A DNA stretch of 64,000 nucleotides from an uncultured Aquimarina sp. (GTDB taxonomy: Bacteria > Bacteroidota > Bacteroidia > Flavobacteriales > Flavobacteriaceae): assembly GCA_947496705.1 (NCBI GenBank), contig CANMDW010000026.1, forward strand, positions 18,981 to 82,980, read 5' to 3'. The translations under genes and the position numbers were made by a program. Of this stretch, positions 53,567 to 62,488 are shown one piece after another. Each line of letters opens with the position of its first letter. The stretch's first letter is position 1. The notes below the pieces were generated by a model. The model was not told the origin of the DNA. It did no database searches and saw nothing but the letters and a program-made list of their open reading frames with translations.

Positions 53567-54703
53567 CTAAGAAAGACTCTTTTTATAAGCCGAAGGAGAG
53601 TAACCAGTTTCTTTTTTAAAGATTCTATTGAAACTGGTTCTTGATTTAAAACCACATTCACATGCGATTCCGAAAAGATTATAATTTTCATAAACATGTT
53701 CTAGTCGCATCTTTTCAATAACCGCTTCAACTCGATATTTATTAATTAAATCGTAGAATGTAGTATCCATATACTGATTTAATAACGTAGAAAGTTTTTT
53801 ATCCGTCGTAGAAAGTTGGCCCGCTAATTTACCTAAAGTTAAGTTTTCATCCAGATAGGGGTGATTTGTGGTCATTACCAACTCTAGTCGATTCATTAAT
53901 ACTTCAAATTCTTTCTTATTGGCATTGGACAACATTTTATTATTAACTCGACATCCTTTTCCATATCTATCTTCTTTCAATAAAAAATCCGGCAATAATA
54001 CTTTGGATTGATTTACTCCATAATATCCTAAATAAAATACCAGTATAATCATAGCCGCTACAATTAGATATTCCTGATACCAGATAAAGTCCCCAAAAAA
54101 AGATTCATATATCTTAATACTCAAATCGACACTAATGATGAATAATGCCCCATACAGCATAATTTTTATCCAATAATAATCGTATTGAGATAGATTTGAA
54201 TAACTAGCTTTCACCACTTTCCTATATTTTGATAATAATTGTAGCGAAAGAATTAGGTACAGTATTAAATACAAATTTTCTATCCTGATAAAAACAAAAG
54301 TATGATCCGAAATTACATATGACAATTCCTCTGTTTTAAATATACTGTACAACAAGGTTGGTATTGCAATAAATATGGCATATAGCGCAACAGGAATAAA
54401 GTGTATTAACGTATTTCTTATTAGTTTTTTTTCACTTAAGAATAATGATTTTATATACAAATACAATAGTGGACCTATAAGCATCGTAGTTATATCATTT
54501 TGAATAAAACTTATATTAAACAACCATCTTATATCATGAAGACCACTATACAAGAATAGAACAACAAAGAGCAAAAAGATAAAAAACAAAATCAATATCT
54601 TTTGAGATAATTGTTTCTTCTTTGATTTTAATAGTAATATCAAAATTATTGATAGCATAACTATTCCACTTACCAAAACAAAATCTAAAAACAATTTCAT
54701 CAA
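53567..54703 (-). CDS. AraC-family regulator with multi-pass membrane N-terminus
   Basis: 378 aa. Residues 1-235 contain about seven membrane helices. The C-terminal AraC domain (about 275-378) has L-T-L-G-K-L-A-G-Q-L-S-T-T-D-K-K-L-S-T-L-L-N, and the second helix-turn-helix F-G-I-A-C-E-C-G-F-K-S-R-T-S-F-N-R-I-F-K-K-E-T-G-Y-S-P with S-A-Y-K-K. Such proteins sense at the membrane and bind DNA while anchored. It is upstream of the TonB operon on the same strand and is a candidate for its regulator. Confidence 0.92.
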   Translation of the reverse strand: MMKLFLDFVLVSGIVMLSIILILLLKSKKKQLSQKILILFFIFLLFVVLFLYSGLHDIRWLFNISFIQNDITTMLIGPLLYLYIKSLFLSEKKLIRNTLIHFIPVALYAIFIAIPTLLYSIFKTEELSYVISDHTFVFIRIENLYLILYLILSLQLLSKYRKVVKASYSNLSQYDYYWIKIMLYGALFIISVDLSIKIYESFFGDFIWYQEYLIVAAMIILVFYLGYYGVNQSKVLLPDFLLKEDRYGKGCRVNNKMLSNANKKEFEVLMNRLELVMTTNHPYLDENLTLGKLAGQLSTTDKKLSTLLNQYMDTTFYDLINKYRVEAVIEKMRLEHVYENYNLFGIACECGFKSRTSFNRIFKKETGYSPSAYKKSLS

Positions 54704-54881
54704 TCAAACGATCTATAATATTATTATACAACTATTTCAAATTTCAATACCATCAAAAAGACTATAGAATATTGCATTTTGTTATTAATTAAGAACTGTA
54801 TGCGAATTACTAATTTATTTTTAACAAAAAAAAGAGTCTTTTTTGATCAAACCAAAATGGATTAAAAAATGATTTTTAAAT

Positions 54882-55472
54882 CTAAAAACCATACCCTACA
54901 AAAAACCATATATTGTTTACAAACTGGTGTTTTTCAATTGTAGTATCACCCCATTGCTGTTCAGGAATATCATTGAAGTAATACCGAAACGGTATAGAGG
55001 CATTAATGTAGAGGTGCCTAATTCCAAATAGGTTCATTTTTTGAAACCCGACCCCCAGGCCGACAGTGGCGGTATGGTTATCAATACGTCGATCAGATAT
55101 GAGATGTTTATATTTATCATTAACATAGCCTGCACTCCCGCTTACATAAAAAAGCTTTCTTTTCCCAAAGAAGCGATCATAGTTAAGCTCGTATATTCTG
55201 AAATATCCCTCAACATTATCTCCATCTACCGCAGCAGCTTCCCAGTCGCTCGATAAATGCCTTTCCGTCAGCTTGATTTCTCCAATAGCCAATCTAACTT
55301 GGTGCCTGGGGTTAATTCTATAACCAACTTCTCCGGCAAAATTCTGAAATTTATTCATCGTCATTTCAAGAGTCTCATATCCTAAAAAAAACTTTTTCGT
55401 TTGTTCTTCCTGAGCATTTGTACAGCCCGTTTTCAAAAGAAGTAATATGATAAAGGTTAATCTAACGATCAT
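54882..55472 (-). CDS. Putative outer-membrane beta-barrel protein (196 aa)
   Basis: Signal sequence with a Cys (L-L-L-L-K-T-G-C-T-N-A-Q), either a lipobox-like site or a signal peptide ending at A-Q. The mature part alternates in beta fashion (V-G-Y-R-I-N-P-R-H-Q-V-R-L-A-I-G, G-V-G-F-Q-K-M-N-L-F-G, Y-I-N-A-S-I-P-F-R-Y-Y-F) and ends F-V-G-Y-G-F with a terminal Phe. It resembles small outer-membrane barrels but no family is recognised. It sits between two membrane AraC genes. Confidence 0.7.
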   Translation of the reverse strand: MIVRLTFIILLLLKTGCTNAQEEQTKKFFLGYETLEMTMNKFQNFAGEVGYRINPRHQVRLAIGEIKLTERHLSSDWEAAAVDGDNVEGYFRIYELNYDRFFGKRKLFYVSGSAGYVNDKYKHLISDRRIDNHTATVGLGVGFQKMNLFGIRHLYINASIPFRYYFNDIPEQQWGDTTIEKHQFVNNIWFFVGYGF

Positions 55473-55579
55473 GCTGTATTTTTTGTATTAATAATTGAAT
55501 ACAAATGACGGTTAACTCATTGGTTTAAAAGGCTCATCTTACCTATTGACACTACGTTCTAATTTGATTTCTAATATTA

Positions 55580-56710
55580 TTAATCAGACGACTTTTCTTC
55601 GCTTATCATATGGAGATATTCTGAAGGTGTTAATCCATTCATTTTTTTGAACACCCTATTGAAGGTTGACTTTGAATTAAACCCACAGTCATAAGCAACT
55701 TCAATAAGTTTATAATGACTATATTTTGGCATACCAACCCTGCGTTTGAATTCACTCACCCTTCTGGAATTTATATAATCATAGAAACTTCCTCCAAATT
55801 CTTCATTGACAAACTGCGAAACATAATTTGATTGCATATCGAGTTTTGACGATAAAAATGAAAGAGATAGCTCAGGATCAAGATATAGTTTTTCACCATC
55901 CATTAATTTTATCAAACCAGTTTCAATAAGCTTTCGTTTTTCTTCAGTAAGTCCAGACTTTAGATAGCGGATATTACTATTTGATTCGTGTAGATTGTAT
56001 TCTTCTTTTATATTTTCATTATCATTATTTGTTTCCAAAGAAGATTGATTTGAGAAAATATGCCCCTGTTGAATCCCAAAAACTCCTATTAACAAAACAA
56101 ATAATGTAGTTGCGAAGAAAATATGGCTATCCTCACCAAATGGTACTATTACCCAAACAGAAAGCAACCCATAAATTAAGTATTGAAGCCACTTCAGGTT
56201 GATTCTGTCAATATTTGAAAACCTATTCTTTATTTTCTTTTGGTATCTTTTTATTAAAATTAGATTCCAAAGTGTGTAAGTGAGACCTGATATTATAATT
56301 ATAATCCAATTGACTTTTGTGAAAGTTTCATAGCCTATACCTTCATTGGCAAACACAAATAGTTTTTGCTCAATTGGTAAACTATAAAAATCAACAAGGT
56401 ATACATTGACCAAAAGAAACGGCAGAAAATGAATCCAATTATGTATTCTCTTGTATTTATTAAATTCAATAAGATGTGAAGTATACATAAAAAGAAATGG
56501 CCCGTGCAGCAAAGGAAACGGAATGATAACTCCTGTTAAAAAACCATATTCTGAAATACCACTAGAATAATCCAAGTAGAATAATGATTGATGAACAGCA
56601 AGCACTATAAGCCAAGAAAAAAGAACCTTGTCGGCCCTGCTTTTTCCTTTCTTAAGCAACAGAAGAAATACTAAAAACAATGATATACAGATCCCAAATA
56701 TAAATATCAT
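55580..56710 (-). CDS. AraC-family regulator with multi-pass membrane N-terminus (second copy)
   Basis: 376 aa. About six or seven membrane helices within residues 1-215, an acidic Asn/Glu-rich linker (about 225-250), then an AraC domain with Y-L-D-P-E-L-S-L-S-F-L-S-S-K-L, F-Y-D-Y-I-N-S-R-R-V and V-A-Y-D-C-G-F-N-S-K-S-T-F-N-R-V-F-K-K-M-N-G-L-T-P-S-E-Y. It has the same architecture as the regulator at 53567 but diverged sequence. The target may be the outer-membrane protein gene 107 bp downstream. Confidence 0.92.
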   Translation of the reverse strand: MIFIFGICISLFLVFLLLLKKGKSRADKVLFSWLIVLAVHQSLFYLDYSSGISEYGFLTGVIIPFPLLHGPFLFMYTSHLIEFNKYKRIHNWIHFLPFLLVNVYLVDFYSLPIEQKLFVFANEGIGYETFTKVNWIIIIISGLTYTLWNLILIKRYQKKIKNRFSNIDRINLKWLQYLIYGLLSVWVIVPFGEDSHIFFATTLFVLLIGVFGIQQGHIFSNQSSLETNNDNENIKEEYNLHESNSNIRYLKSGLTEEKRKLIETGLIKLMDGEKLYLDPELSLSFLSSKLDMQSNYVSQFVNEEFGGSFYDYINSRRVSEFKRRVGMPKYSHYKLIEVAYDCGFNSKSTFNRVFKKMNGLTPSEYLHMISEEKSSD

Positions 56711-57033
56711 TTTCTTCTTTCAGTTTTTTTCATATCCTCGCTTACCTTATCTTTTTCAATAAACGAAATGGTTTCAAAAGTATTCTTATAAGACAATAGG
56801 AAATCTTAATCGCGAGTTAAAACTTATACAAATTTTTCTTCTATACTAAATAATTATCTAGTAAGGTAAAGGTTACTCAATTGTACTGGTCTTTTTTAAG
56901 AAGAATGACCAAATTAAAATGTTACAATTATACCAGCCCATAAATCACCGGGATAAAACATAGAATTATTATAAACCTAAGATGCAAGGAATATCCAACC
57001 ATTTAACACAAAAGCATTTAAAGATTTAGTCAA
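56711..57033. other. Gap of 323 bp without a gene
   Basis: AT-rich. The only structures I see are AGTAAGGTAAAGGTTACT (56860-56877), an inverted repeat with 5-bp ends that recalls the AGTTAC/GTAACT half-sites in outward orientation, and a weak TGGTC...TGACCA pair (about 56888-56911). It presumably holds the promoter of the AraC gene. Confidence 0.35.
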
Positions 57034-58128
57034 TCAGCTTTCAGAAAAGTCTATCAAACTAATGATATCATGTTCATAATCGGAAAATTGAATTTCTTCA
57101 ATTCCAAATTTATTTTCACTTAGCTTATTATTCAAATGAAAATATGTAGCCTCTTTCCAGGCTATCATACTAGAAGGAGATAGTCTAAAAACTTTGTTAA
57201 TGACTTCTTTTTGCAAATTTATAATAAAGGCCTCTTCATGTGTTTTGGTTTCATTACTGGCTACCAACCCATTATTGGATTGAAAATAAACCAATGGAAC
57301 GGCTGTGATACAAGGATCAACCTTAAAAACATTGACAAAACTCATATCCTCACTTTGGCTAGACAATCTAAAGTAATTAGCATTTTTAAGAAAGTAAGAC
57401 GCCATTTGAATCTTCTCGTCTTTACGAAGGTTATAACCTGATAATTTTACCTCCGACAAAAAAAGACATAATTTTTGCCAAATTTCTACCCCTACAGAAT
57501 AACTCGAAACATAAAACTTATATGTAAATGAATTGCCATTATTGATATCGGGTTTTAGTTGCAAATTCCTTTGCCTTAAAATCGAGGTAATTTCCTTTTC
57601 TTTGAAATCAAAATTTCTGAATATTTTTTCAAAGAAAGTATTTAAAAGAGAATCTATCTCACTCTTTTTTTCACCATGAATTGACCAGTATGCTTCGCCG
57701 GGTCTATCAATCAAAGACACAATTTTATTTGCTTTTAGGGCACATTTTGAAAATTCTTCAAAATCATCGTTGTGAAATTTAAGGTCAGAATTTTTATTGC
57801 TCTCTTTTAATATGTTATATGCTTTTGAGAACTCAGCTTCTAAAATTGGGTATAGAGGATCTTTTTCAGAGAGTCGTTCTTTTAAAACAATTAAAATTTG
57901 CGTTTTAAGATTTTCAGACATCGGCTTCTCATATGCCGTATCTCCAGGTTTTAGAACTTGATTGATGTATGGACGTATATTTTCAGCTTTGTTATTATAA
58001 TAATGACCTGGTGATTGAACAATTGCTTCAGCAAGTTCGCTTTGAAATCTAAAAAAAGACCTTTTATCTTTTTCTTCTTTTATGTCTACTTCCATTTTAA
58101 AAAGGAAATAGTTTAAATCTTTTTTCAT
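57034..58128 (-). CDS. Hypothetical protein of unknown function (364 aa)
   Basis: No signal peptide, membrane helix or known motif is seen. The protein is charged and mostly helical in the first 200 residues (I-L-I-V-L-K-E-R-L-S-E-K-D-P), with a mixed C-terminal half containing W-Q-K-L-C-L-F-L-S-E-V-K-L-S-G-Y-N and F-K-V-D-P-C-I-T-A-V-P-L-V-Y-F-Q-S. It stands alone and is preceded by two AGTTAC/GTAACT elements (58214-58249 and 58268-58300). This links it to the TonB and leucine-rich-repeat genes by likely shared control. Confidence 0.75.
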   Translation of the reverse strand: MKKDLNYFLFKMEVDIKEEKDKRSFFRFQSELAEAIVQSPGHYYNNKAENIRPYINQVLKPGDTAYEKPMSENLKTQILIVLKERLSEKDPLYPILEAEFSKAYNILKESNKNSDLKFHNDDFEEFSKCALKANKIVSLIDRPGEAYWSIHGEKKSEIDSLLNTFFEKIFRNFDFKEKEITSILRQRNLQLKPDINNGNSFTYKFYVSSYSVGVEIWQKLCLFLSEVKLSGYNLRKDEKIQMASYFLKNANYFRLSSQSEDMSFVNVFKVDPCITAVPLVYFQSNNGLVASNETKTHEEAFIINLQKEVINKVFRLSPSSMIAWKEATYFHLNNKLSENKFGIEEIQFSDYEHDIISLIDFSES

Positions 58129-58213
58129 GAACTAAAATGTTATTATAACCCAAACATAATACTATTTTTTTTCTAAGAATAGTAATTAGCAATATACTTT
58201 TAAAGAAGAAAAA

Positions 58214-58249
58214 AGTTACTAATTAACTTTATGTTTTTATTTAGCAACT
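58214..58249 (-). promoter_or_regulatory. AGTTAC/GTAACT element, copy C (364-aa gene)
   Basis: 36 bp from AGTTACTAATTAACTT to TTATTTAGCAACT. Read on the complementary strand it equals copy B at about 30 of 36 positions. It lies 86 bp upstream of the 364-aa start codon, in reverse orientation relative to copies A and B. Confidence 0.62.
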
Positions 58250-58267
58250 AAAATTTGGATAATTTAT

Positions 58268-58300
58268 AGTTACTGAATAATATTGTACCTTCTAGTAACT
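58268..58300 (-). promoter_or_regulatory. AGTTACT/AGTAACT element, copy D (364-aa gene)
   Basis: AGTTACT (58268-58274) and AGTAACT (58294-58300) form a perfect 7-bp inverted pair 19 bp apart, sharing the end motifs of copies A-C but not their centre. It lies 140 bp upstream of the 364-aa gene and 50 bp before the ribokinase remnant on the other strand. Confidence 0.55.
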
Positions 58301-58349
58301 GAGTTTTTTTAAAATTGAGGAAAGTAATATAATCATTTAAAATAAGTCA

Positions 58350-58851
58350 ATGTCACAAATAATAGTAGTGGGTAGTTCAAATACTGATTTCATAATTAGG
58401 TCAACATATTTTCCAGGGCCTGGGGAAACGGTAACCGGAAGTAAATTTAGAATCCGTTCTGGAGGAAAGGGTGCCAATCAAGCAATTGCAGCCTCAAGAT
58501 TGGGAGGTGAGGTATGTTTTATTGTAAGGGTCGGGAATGATGACTATGGGGATAATGTAATAGAAGGCTTCTTGAAAGAAAATATTCAAACAGATTATGT
58601 CTTTAAAGACAAAAGTTTCCTGTCAGGAGTTGCCTTTATTACTATCGACAAACATGGCCAGAATACTATTGTGGTAGATCCAGGGGCTAACGGTCAACTT
58701 TAGGTGGATGATATTGAGAATTCTCTAAAGGCAATAGAAAAGTGCTCCATAATCCGCATTTGCAAACAATGCGGCTTCAATTGCGGTTAGTCGATTTAGA
58801 GCCCAATCTTCTATTCTGTCCAGAAATGAAATTGATCAGAAAAGCAACTGA
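58350..58851 (+). pseudogene. Ribokinase (PfkB family) with an internal deletion
   Basis: ATG 58350 opens a good ribokinase N-terminus (V-V-G-S-S-N-T-D-F-I, R-S-G-G-K-G-A-N-Q-A-I-A-A-S-R-L-G, V-D-P-G-A-N) up to a TAG at 58701-58703. In-frame similarity continues past the stop (V-D-D-I-E-N-S-L-K-A-I-E-K). Then, in another frame from about 58759, the C-terminal end appears (A-N-N-A-A-S-I-A-V-S-R-F, then S-R-N-E-I-D-Q) with stop at 58849-58851. Roughly 130-150 middle residues, including the catalytic G-A-G-D, are deleted. Confidence 0.85.
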
Positions 58852-58873
58852 AATTACCATAAAATCTATTTCT

Positions 58874-60469
58874 ATGAAAAGAACACGAACAAAATTCAAT
58901 AAACACCTAAAGAAGAAAAAGAGACTATATCTACTCATCAGCCTTCAATATCTATTATTATCAATTGTATTAACTCTTAGTTGCTGCCAGGACAGCAACA
59001 CTATAGCTCAAAAAAAAATGCCAAACGTACAATCCTATGAAGAAAAAAGAAATCAATTAATCTTAGATAATAAAAAAGAATCTTTTGATGCAGATATCAC
59101 ATTATCTGATAAAGAACTGAGGCTAGAAGAAAAACTAATTATACTTAGGGAAGAATTTGAGCATACTCTCAAACACAACAAAGTATCTTTCTACAACCAG
59201 CCCTTTTTAAAAGTAAAACCATTAATAGACACTACCTCACTTTATCAAGTGTTTAAGACGATGCCCAAGGGTGGTTTATTGCATAGTCATAGCATTGGAC
59301 TTACAGACATTGCATGGGTAATCAATACTGCTAAGGATACACCAGAATGTTATGTTTACACCAAGCAGGATAATGATTTATATCTATACGGGCAGCTAGG
59401 TATTTTTCAAGAGAATAAGGTTCCAGATGGGTTTGTTAACCTAAATGAGAAAATCGAATCAAATCCAGAGTTTACCAAAGAATTAAGTGGTTTGCTAATT
59501 CTAAAAAGAGAATCCTTATCAGAATCTATAGACCACTGGGCAGAATTTGAAAAGGGATTCAACAGAATCAGGGATTTAATCAATTACCGTCCGTTTTTTC
59601 AAAAATATTACCGACAAGCATTTTTAGATCTTCTGGAAGATAATATACAGCATGTTGAAGTACGAATGATTTTTGAAAACCTCTATGATTTTGAAACGAC
59701 AAGCTATCCTCAGGAAACCATAATTACAGACATACAAGAAATCGTAAGTGAAATCCAAAGACATAAACCAAAGTTTACCGCAAACCTAATCTATACCAGT
59801 CTCAAGTTCTTGAGTATTGAAGAAATAGATCAACAGATCATACAGGCTTTTGAGTTCAAAAAAAAGTTTCCGGATATGATTACAGGTTTTGACCTTGTGG
59901 CAGAAGAAGACAGCGGTAATAGCATATCATATTATCACAAAAGCTGGGAAAAATTGGCTTCTTTAGAATTAGAATATGGTGTTGAATTACCTCTCTTTCT
60001 ACATGCCGGTGAAAGTAAATCAATTAAAAACACAAACCTTCTTGATGTGGTTCTTTTAAATAATAAAAGAATAGGTCACGGTTTTAATTTAGTCTTATTC
60101 CCCCAAATCCTTAAGCAGGTCAAGGAAAAAGACATGTTAGTTGAGCTAAACCCAATAAGCAATCAGGTTTTAGGATTCATAAGCGACTTTCGAAACCATC
60201 CCGGCAGAGCATTGTTACAAAACGGAGTTCAATGCTCAATAAGTAGTGATGACCCCGCCGTATTTGGCTACAAAGGTTTGAGTTATGATTTCTGGATAAT
60301 ATTTACCTCCTGGGAATTAGACTTAAAGGCTATTAAAAAATTGATCTTTAACTCCATCTCCTATTCATCCCTAGACGACAATGCAAAAAAAATAGCATTG
60401 CAAAATCTAACAAAAGACTGGGAAGATTTCATTGAACAAGGAACTTTAACTCTAGACATTAAAAATTAG
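58874..60469 (+). CDS. Secreted or lipid-anchored adenosine deaminase-like enzyme
   Basis: 531 aa from ATG 58874; a longer frame from 58742 runs through the ribokinase remnant and is rejected. The N-terminus has a hydrophobic signal ending L-S-C-C, a likely lipoprotein site. Zinc/deaminase motifs are L-L-H-S-H-S (metal His pair), F-L-H-A-G-E-S (His and catalytic Glu), R-I-G-H-G-F and S-S-D-D-P-A-V-F-G. The about 150 residues before LLHSH and the overall length resemble ADGF/CECR1-type deaminases rather than the 330-aa cytoplasmic Add. It likely converts extracellular adenosine to inosine, with neighbours of nucleoside catabolism now broken. Confidence 0.88.
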   Translation: MKRTRTKFNKHLKKKKRLYLLISLQYLLLSIVLTLSCCQDSNTIAQKKMPNVQSYEEKRNQLILDNKKESFDADITLSDKELRLEEKLIILREEFEHTLKHNKVSFYNQPFLKVKPLIDTTSLYQVFKTMPKGGLLHSHSIGLTDIAWVINTAKDTPECYVYTKQDNDLYLYGQLGIFQENKVPDGFVNLNEKIESNPEFTKELSGLLILKRESLSESIDHWAEFEKGFNRIRDLINYRPFFQKYYRQAFLDLLEDNIQHVEVRMIFENLYDFETTSYPQETIITDIQEIVSEIQRHKPKFTANLIYTSLKFLSIEEIDQQIIQAFEFKKKFPDMITGFDLVAEEDSGNSISYYHKSWEKLASLELEYGVELPLFLHAGESKSIKNTNLLDVVLLNNKRIGHGFNLVLFPQILKQVKEKDMLVELNPISNQVLGFISDFRNHPGRALLQNGVQCSISSDDPAVFGYKGLSYDFWIIFTSWELDLKAIKKLIFNSISYSSLDDNAKKIALQNLTKDWEDFIEQGTLTLDIKN

Positions 60470-60492
60470 AAAAAACTAAATAGTACAGAAAG

Positions 60493-60612
60493 ATGAACAG
60501 AAAATTTATAATAGATACCAATACGGCATCAGATGATGCTGTAGCACTAATTATGGCAGGAAATGTGAACTTGGAACAAGGTATGCGAAACTGCCAAATC
60601 ATTTTTTACTAG
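60493..60612 (+). pseudogene. Nucleoside hydrolase with an internal deletion
   Basis: 39 codons. R-K-F-I-I-D-T-N-T-A-S-D-D-A-V-A-L-I-M-A is the nucleoside hydrolase opening (normally D-T-D-x-x-x-D-D-A; here the second Asp is Asn), and A-G-N-V-N-L-E-Q-G is the later V-A-G-N-V-x-L-E-Q segment. These are joined directly, so about 20-30 residues between them are deleted. Everything after that segment is missing or out of frame. A possible decayed tail follows to about 60734 (V-I-S-D-T-N-K-F-I). Confidence 0.75.
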
Positions 60613-60624
60613 TTATGGTTCTAC

Positions 60625-60650
60625 TCTGCCAAGCATACGATATTGGCAGA
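60625..60650. repeat. Small hairpin sharing a 10-mer with the palindrome at 41.9 kb
   Basis: TCTGCCAA (60625-60632) pairs with TTGGCAGA (60643-60650) over a 10-nt loop. TCTGCCAAGC here is identical to 41911-41920. It follows the broken nucleoside hydrolase. No T run follows. Confidence 0.45.
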
Positions 60651-60743
60651 AAAACTGATGAAGGAAATCACACACGGGTCATAAGTGATACCAACAAGTT
60701 TATCAGAAACTCAAAACAAAGAACACAAAAGTAAAATTATAAG

Positions 60744-61451
60744 ATGACTTCAAATAAAATAGCAAGAATCGCAGGTTTCATATACTTAGGTGTAATATTA
60801 ACCGGTATTTTCAATCTAGCTTATGTTCCATCTAAACTTATAGTTTGGGATGATCCGGCTACAACTTTTAACAATATTGTAGGGTCTGAATTCCTATTTC
60901 GATTAGGCATTGTTAGTGGCTTGATTTGTTATACTTTCTACTTATTATTGCCCCTGGTATTGTATAAACTCCTTAAGGAAGTAAATAAAAACGTTGCTCT
61001 GCTTATGGTAGCCCTTGCCGTTGTAAGCGTTCCAATATCTTTTATCAATATACATTACAAAGTAGACATTCTTACATTAATAGGCAATCTGGATTATTTA
61101 AAAGAAATTGATGAAAACCTATTGAATACTAAGGTAATGCTGAATCTAAAATATTATGATAATGGTATTCAAATGGTTCAATTGTTTTGGAGCCTTTGGC
61201 TATTTCCATTTGGCTATTTAGTTTATAAATCTAATTTCCTTCCTAAAATATTAGGACTCCTGTTAATGATTGGCTGCTTTGGCTATTTAATAATTTTCTT
61301 TGGAGGTTTTCTTTTCCCGAACTATAGAATTCCATCTTTTGTGAGCTTGCCAGCTAGTTTAGGAGAAATCGGAATGTGTTTATGGTTGCTGATAATGGGA
61401 GCAAAAAAAGGAATAAAAAAAGTAGAAAAGAATGCTACTACTAGTTTTTAA
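60744..61451 (+). CDS. DUF4386-family membrane protein
   Basis: 235 aa with six membrane helices. The start I-A-R-I-A-G-F-I-Y-L-G-V-I, the central L-Y-K-L-L-K-E-V-N-K-N-V-A-L-L-M-V-A and Q-L-F-W-S-L-W-L-F-P-F-G-Y-L-V-Y-K-S are family signatures. Function is unknown. Its last 11 bases overlap the end of the convergent AraC-type gene. The nearest + strand neighbour upstream is the broken nucleoside hydrolase. Confidence 0.9.
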   Translation: MTSNKIARIAGFIYLGVILTGIFNLAYVPSKLIVWDDPATTFNNIVGSEFLFRLGIVSGLICYTFYLLLPLVLYKLLKEVNKNVALLMVALAVVSVPISFINIHYKVDILTLIGNLDYLKEIDENLLNTKVMLNLKYYDNGIQMVQLFWSLWLFPFGYLVYKSNFLPKILGLLLMIGCFGYLIIFFGGFLFPNYRIPSFVSLPASLGEIGMCLWLLIMGAKKGIKKVEKNATTSF

Positions 61452-62400
61452 TTTCCCAAGATTTTACAGCATGAAGGTAAGCGCTAGACTCCGAATATCC
61501 CAAGATAAAAGCAACATCTTTAGTTTTTAAATGCTTTTCATTAATTAGATAATTTGAAAGTTCTTTTTTTATAGAATTCACTATACTTCTAAAAGACTTT
61601 CCTTCCATTGTCAACTTTCTTTGCATAGTGCGTTTACTATAAGGAAATTGCTTTTGTACCTGATCAAAATTAGGAATCTCAGGTGAGCACATATTTAAAG
61701 TCATATTACGTATCTGATAAGAGAAAATCTTATCATCCTCCTTGCTCTCATTTAACATTGCAATGAATTTTGGCAATAAAAGCTCTATTTCTTTAACCTT
61801 ATTTTTATTAATTTCAATCTTAACCACATCAAGAGGTAGTATTATCTGATAATTTGAATTATAAACGACTTCAGCTTTTAATAAATCACTATACGGCTTA
61901 TTTTCAATAAATGGTAACCTAATCTGAGGAGTGAAATTATTTGGCAACATCAATTTTAGCTCTCTATATATAATACTAAGAACCATATCAAGCAGATTTC
62001 TCTTCAACTTAGAATCTTCTACAGAACTATCCAATTGCAAAATATAGTTTTCAGAATCTTGAACAACAGTGGCAGAAACTAAAGGGAATTTATTATTCAA
62101 GAAATTTTGAAGAATAAAAACACCTTGTTCAATACTAGAAGTATTTAGAGATATTTCCAGAACTAGCCCCAACGCGCCTAAGTTAAGATAGCACCCAAAG
62201 CACAAACCACAATAATCGTTTATGGTGGCTTCAATAACCTTATCAAAAATTGCTATATACTCTTCAGCATTGATCATTTCTTCAGGATTGCAGAGGTCTA
62301 TTTCCTGATTCGTTAAAACGTCCTTTAAGGCACTACTATCAAGTTCTTGATATTCTGCGTATTCTAATAAATTAAGTAAATAAGGTGCGAAAATTTTCAT
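61441..62400 (-). CDS. AraC-family regulator with OruR-like N-terminal domain
   Basis: 319 aa from ATG 62400; the frame extends upstream to 62436 without good reason. The first 200 residues match the arabinose-binding-like domain of OruR/GadX-type regulators (A-L-G-L-V-L-E-I-S-L-N-T-S-S-I-E-Q-G). The C-terminal AraC domain has K-R-T-M-Q-R-K-L-T-M-E-G-K-S-F-R and V-A-F-I-L-G-Y-S-E-S-S-A-Y-L-H-A-V-K-S-W, whose usual F-x-R-A-F-K-R-W reads as Y-L-H-A-V-K-S-W. It ends soon after that Trp, a little short. It is divergent from the membrane-SRPBCC gene across 88 bp and is its likely regulator. Confidence 0.88.
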   Translation of the reverse strand: MKIFAPYLLNLLEYAEYQELDSSALKDVLTNQEIDLCNPEEMINAEEYIAIFDKVIEATINDYCGLCFGCYLNLGALGLVLEISLNTSSIEQGVFILQNFLNNKFPLVSATVVQDSENYILQLDSSVEDSKLKRNLLDMVLSIIYRELKLMLPNNFTPQIRLPFIENKPYSDLLKAEVVYNSNYQIILPLDVVKIEINKNKVKEIELLLPKFIAMLNESKEDDKIFSYQIRNMTLNMCSPEIPNFDQVQKQFPYSKRTMQRKLTMEGKSFRSIVNSIKKELSNYLINEKHLKTKDVAFILGYSESSAYLHAVKSWEIKN

Positions 62401-62488
62401 AGTATAAATATATGGAAAATTGGCGCAAAATATCAATACAGACAGTGTGAATAATAATAATTTTAAATCATAAATTAAATTTTATAAG

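Noticed and set aside
54829..54846. A/T-rich mirror-like stretch AAAAAAGAGTCTTTTTT as a terminator
   Set aside because: The arms leave a single-base loop, so no stable hairpin can form.
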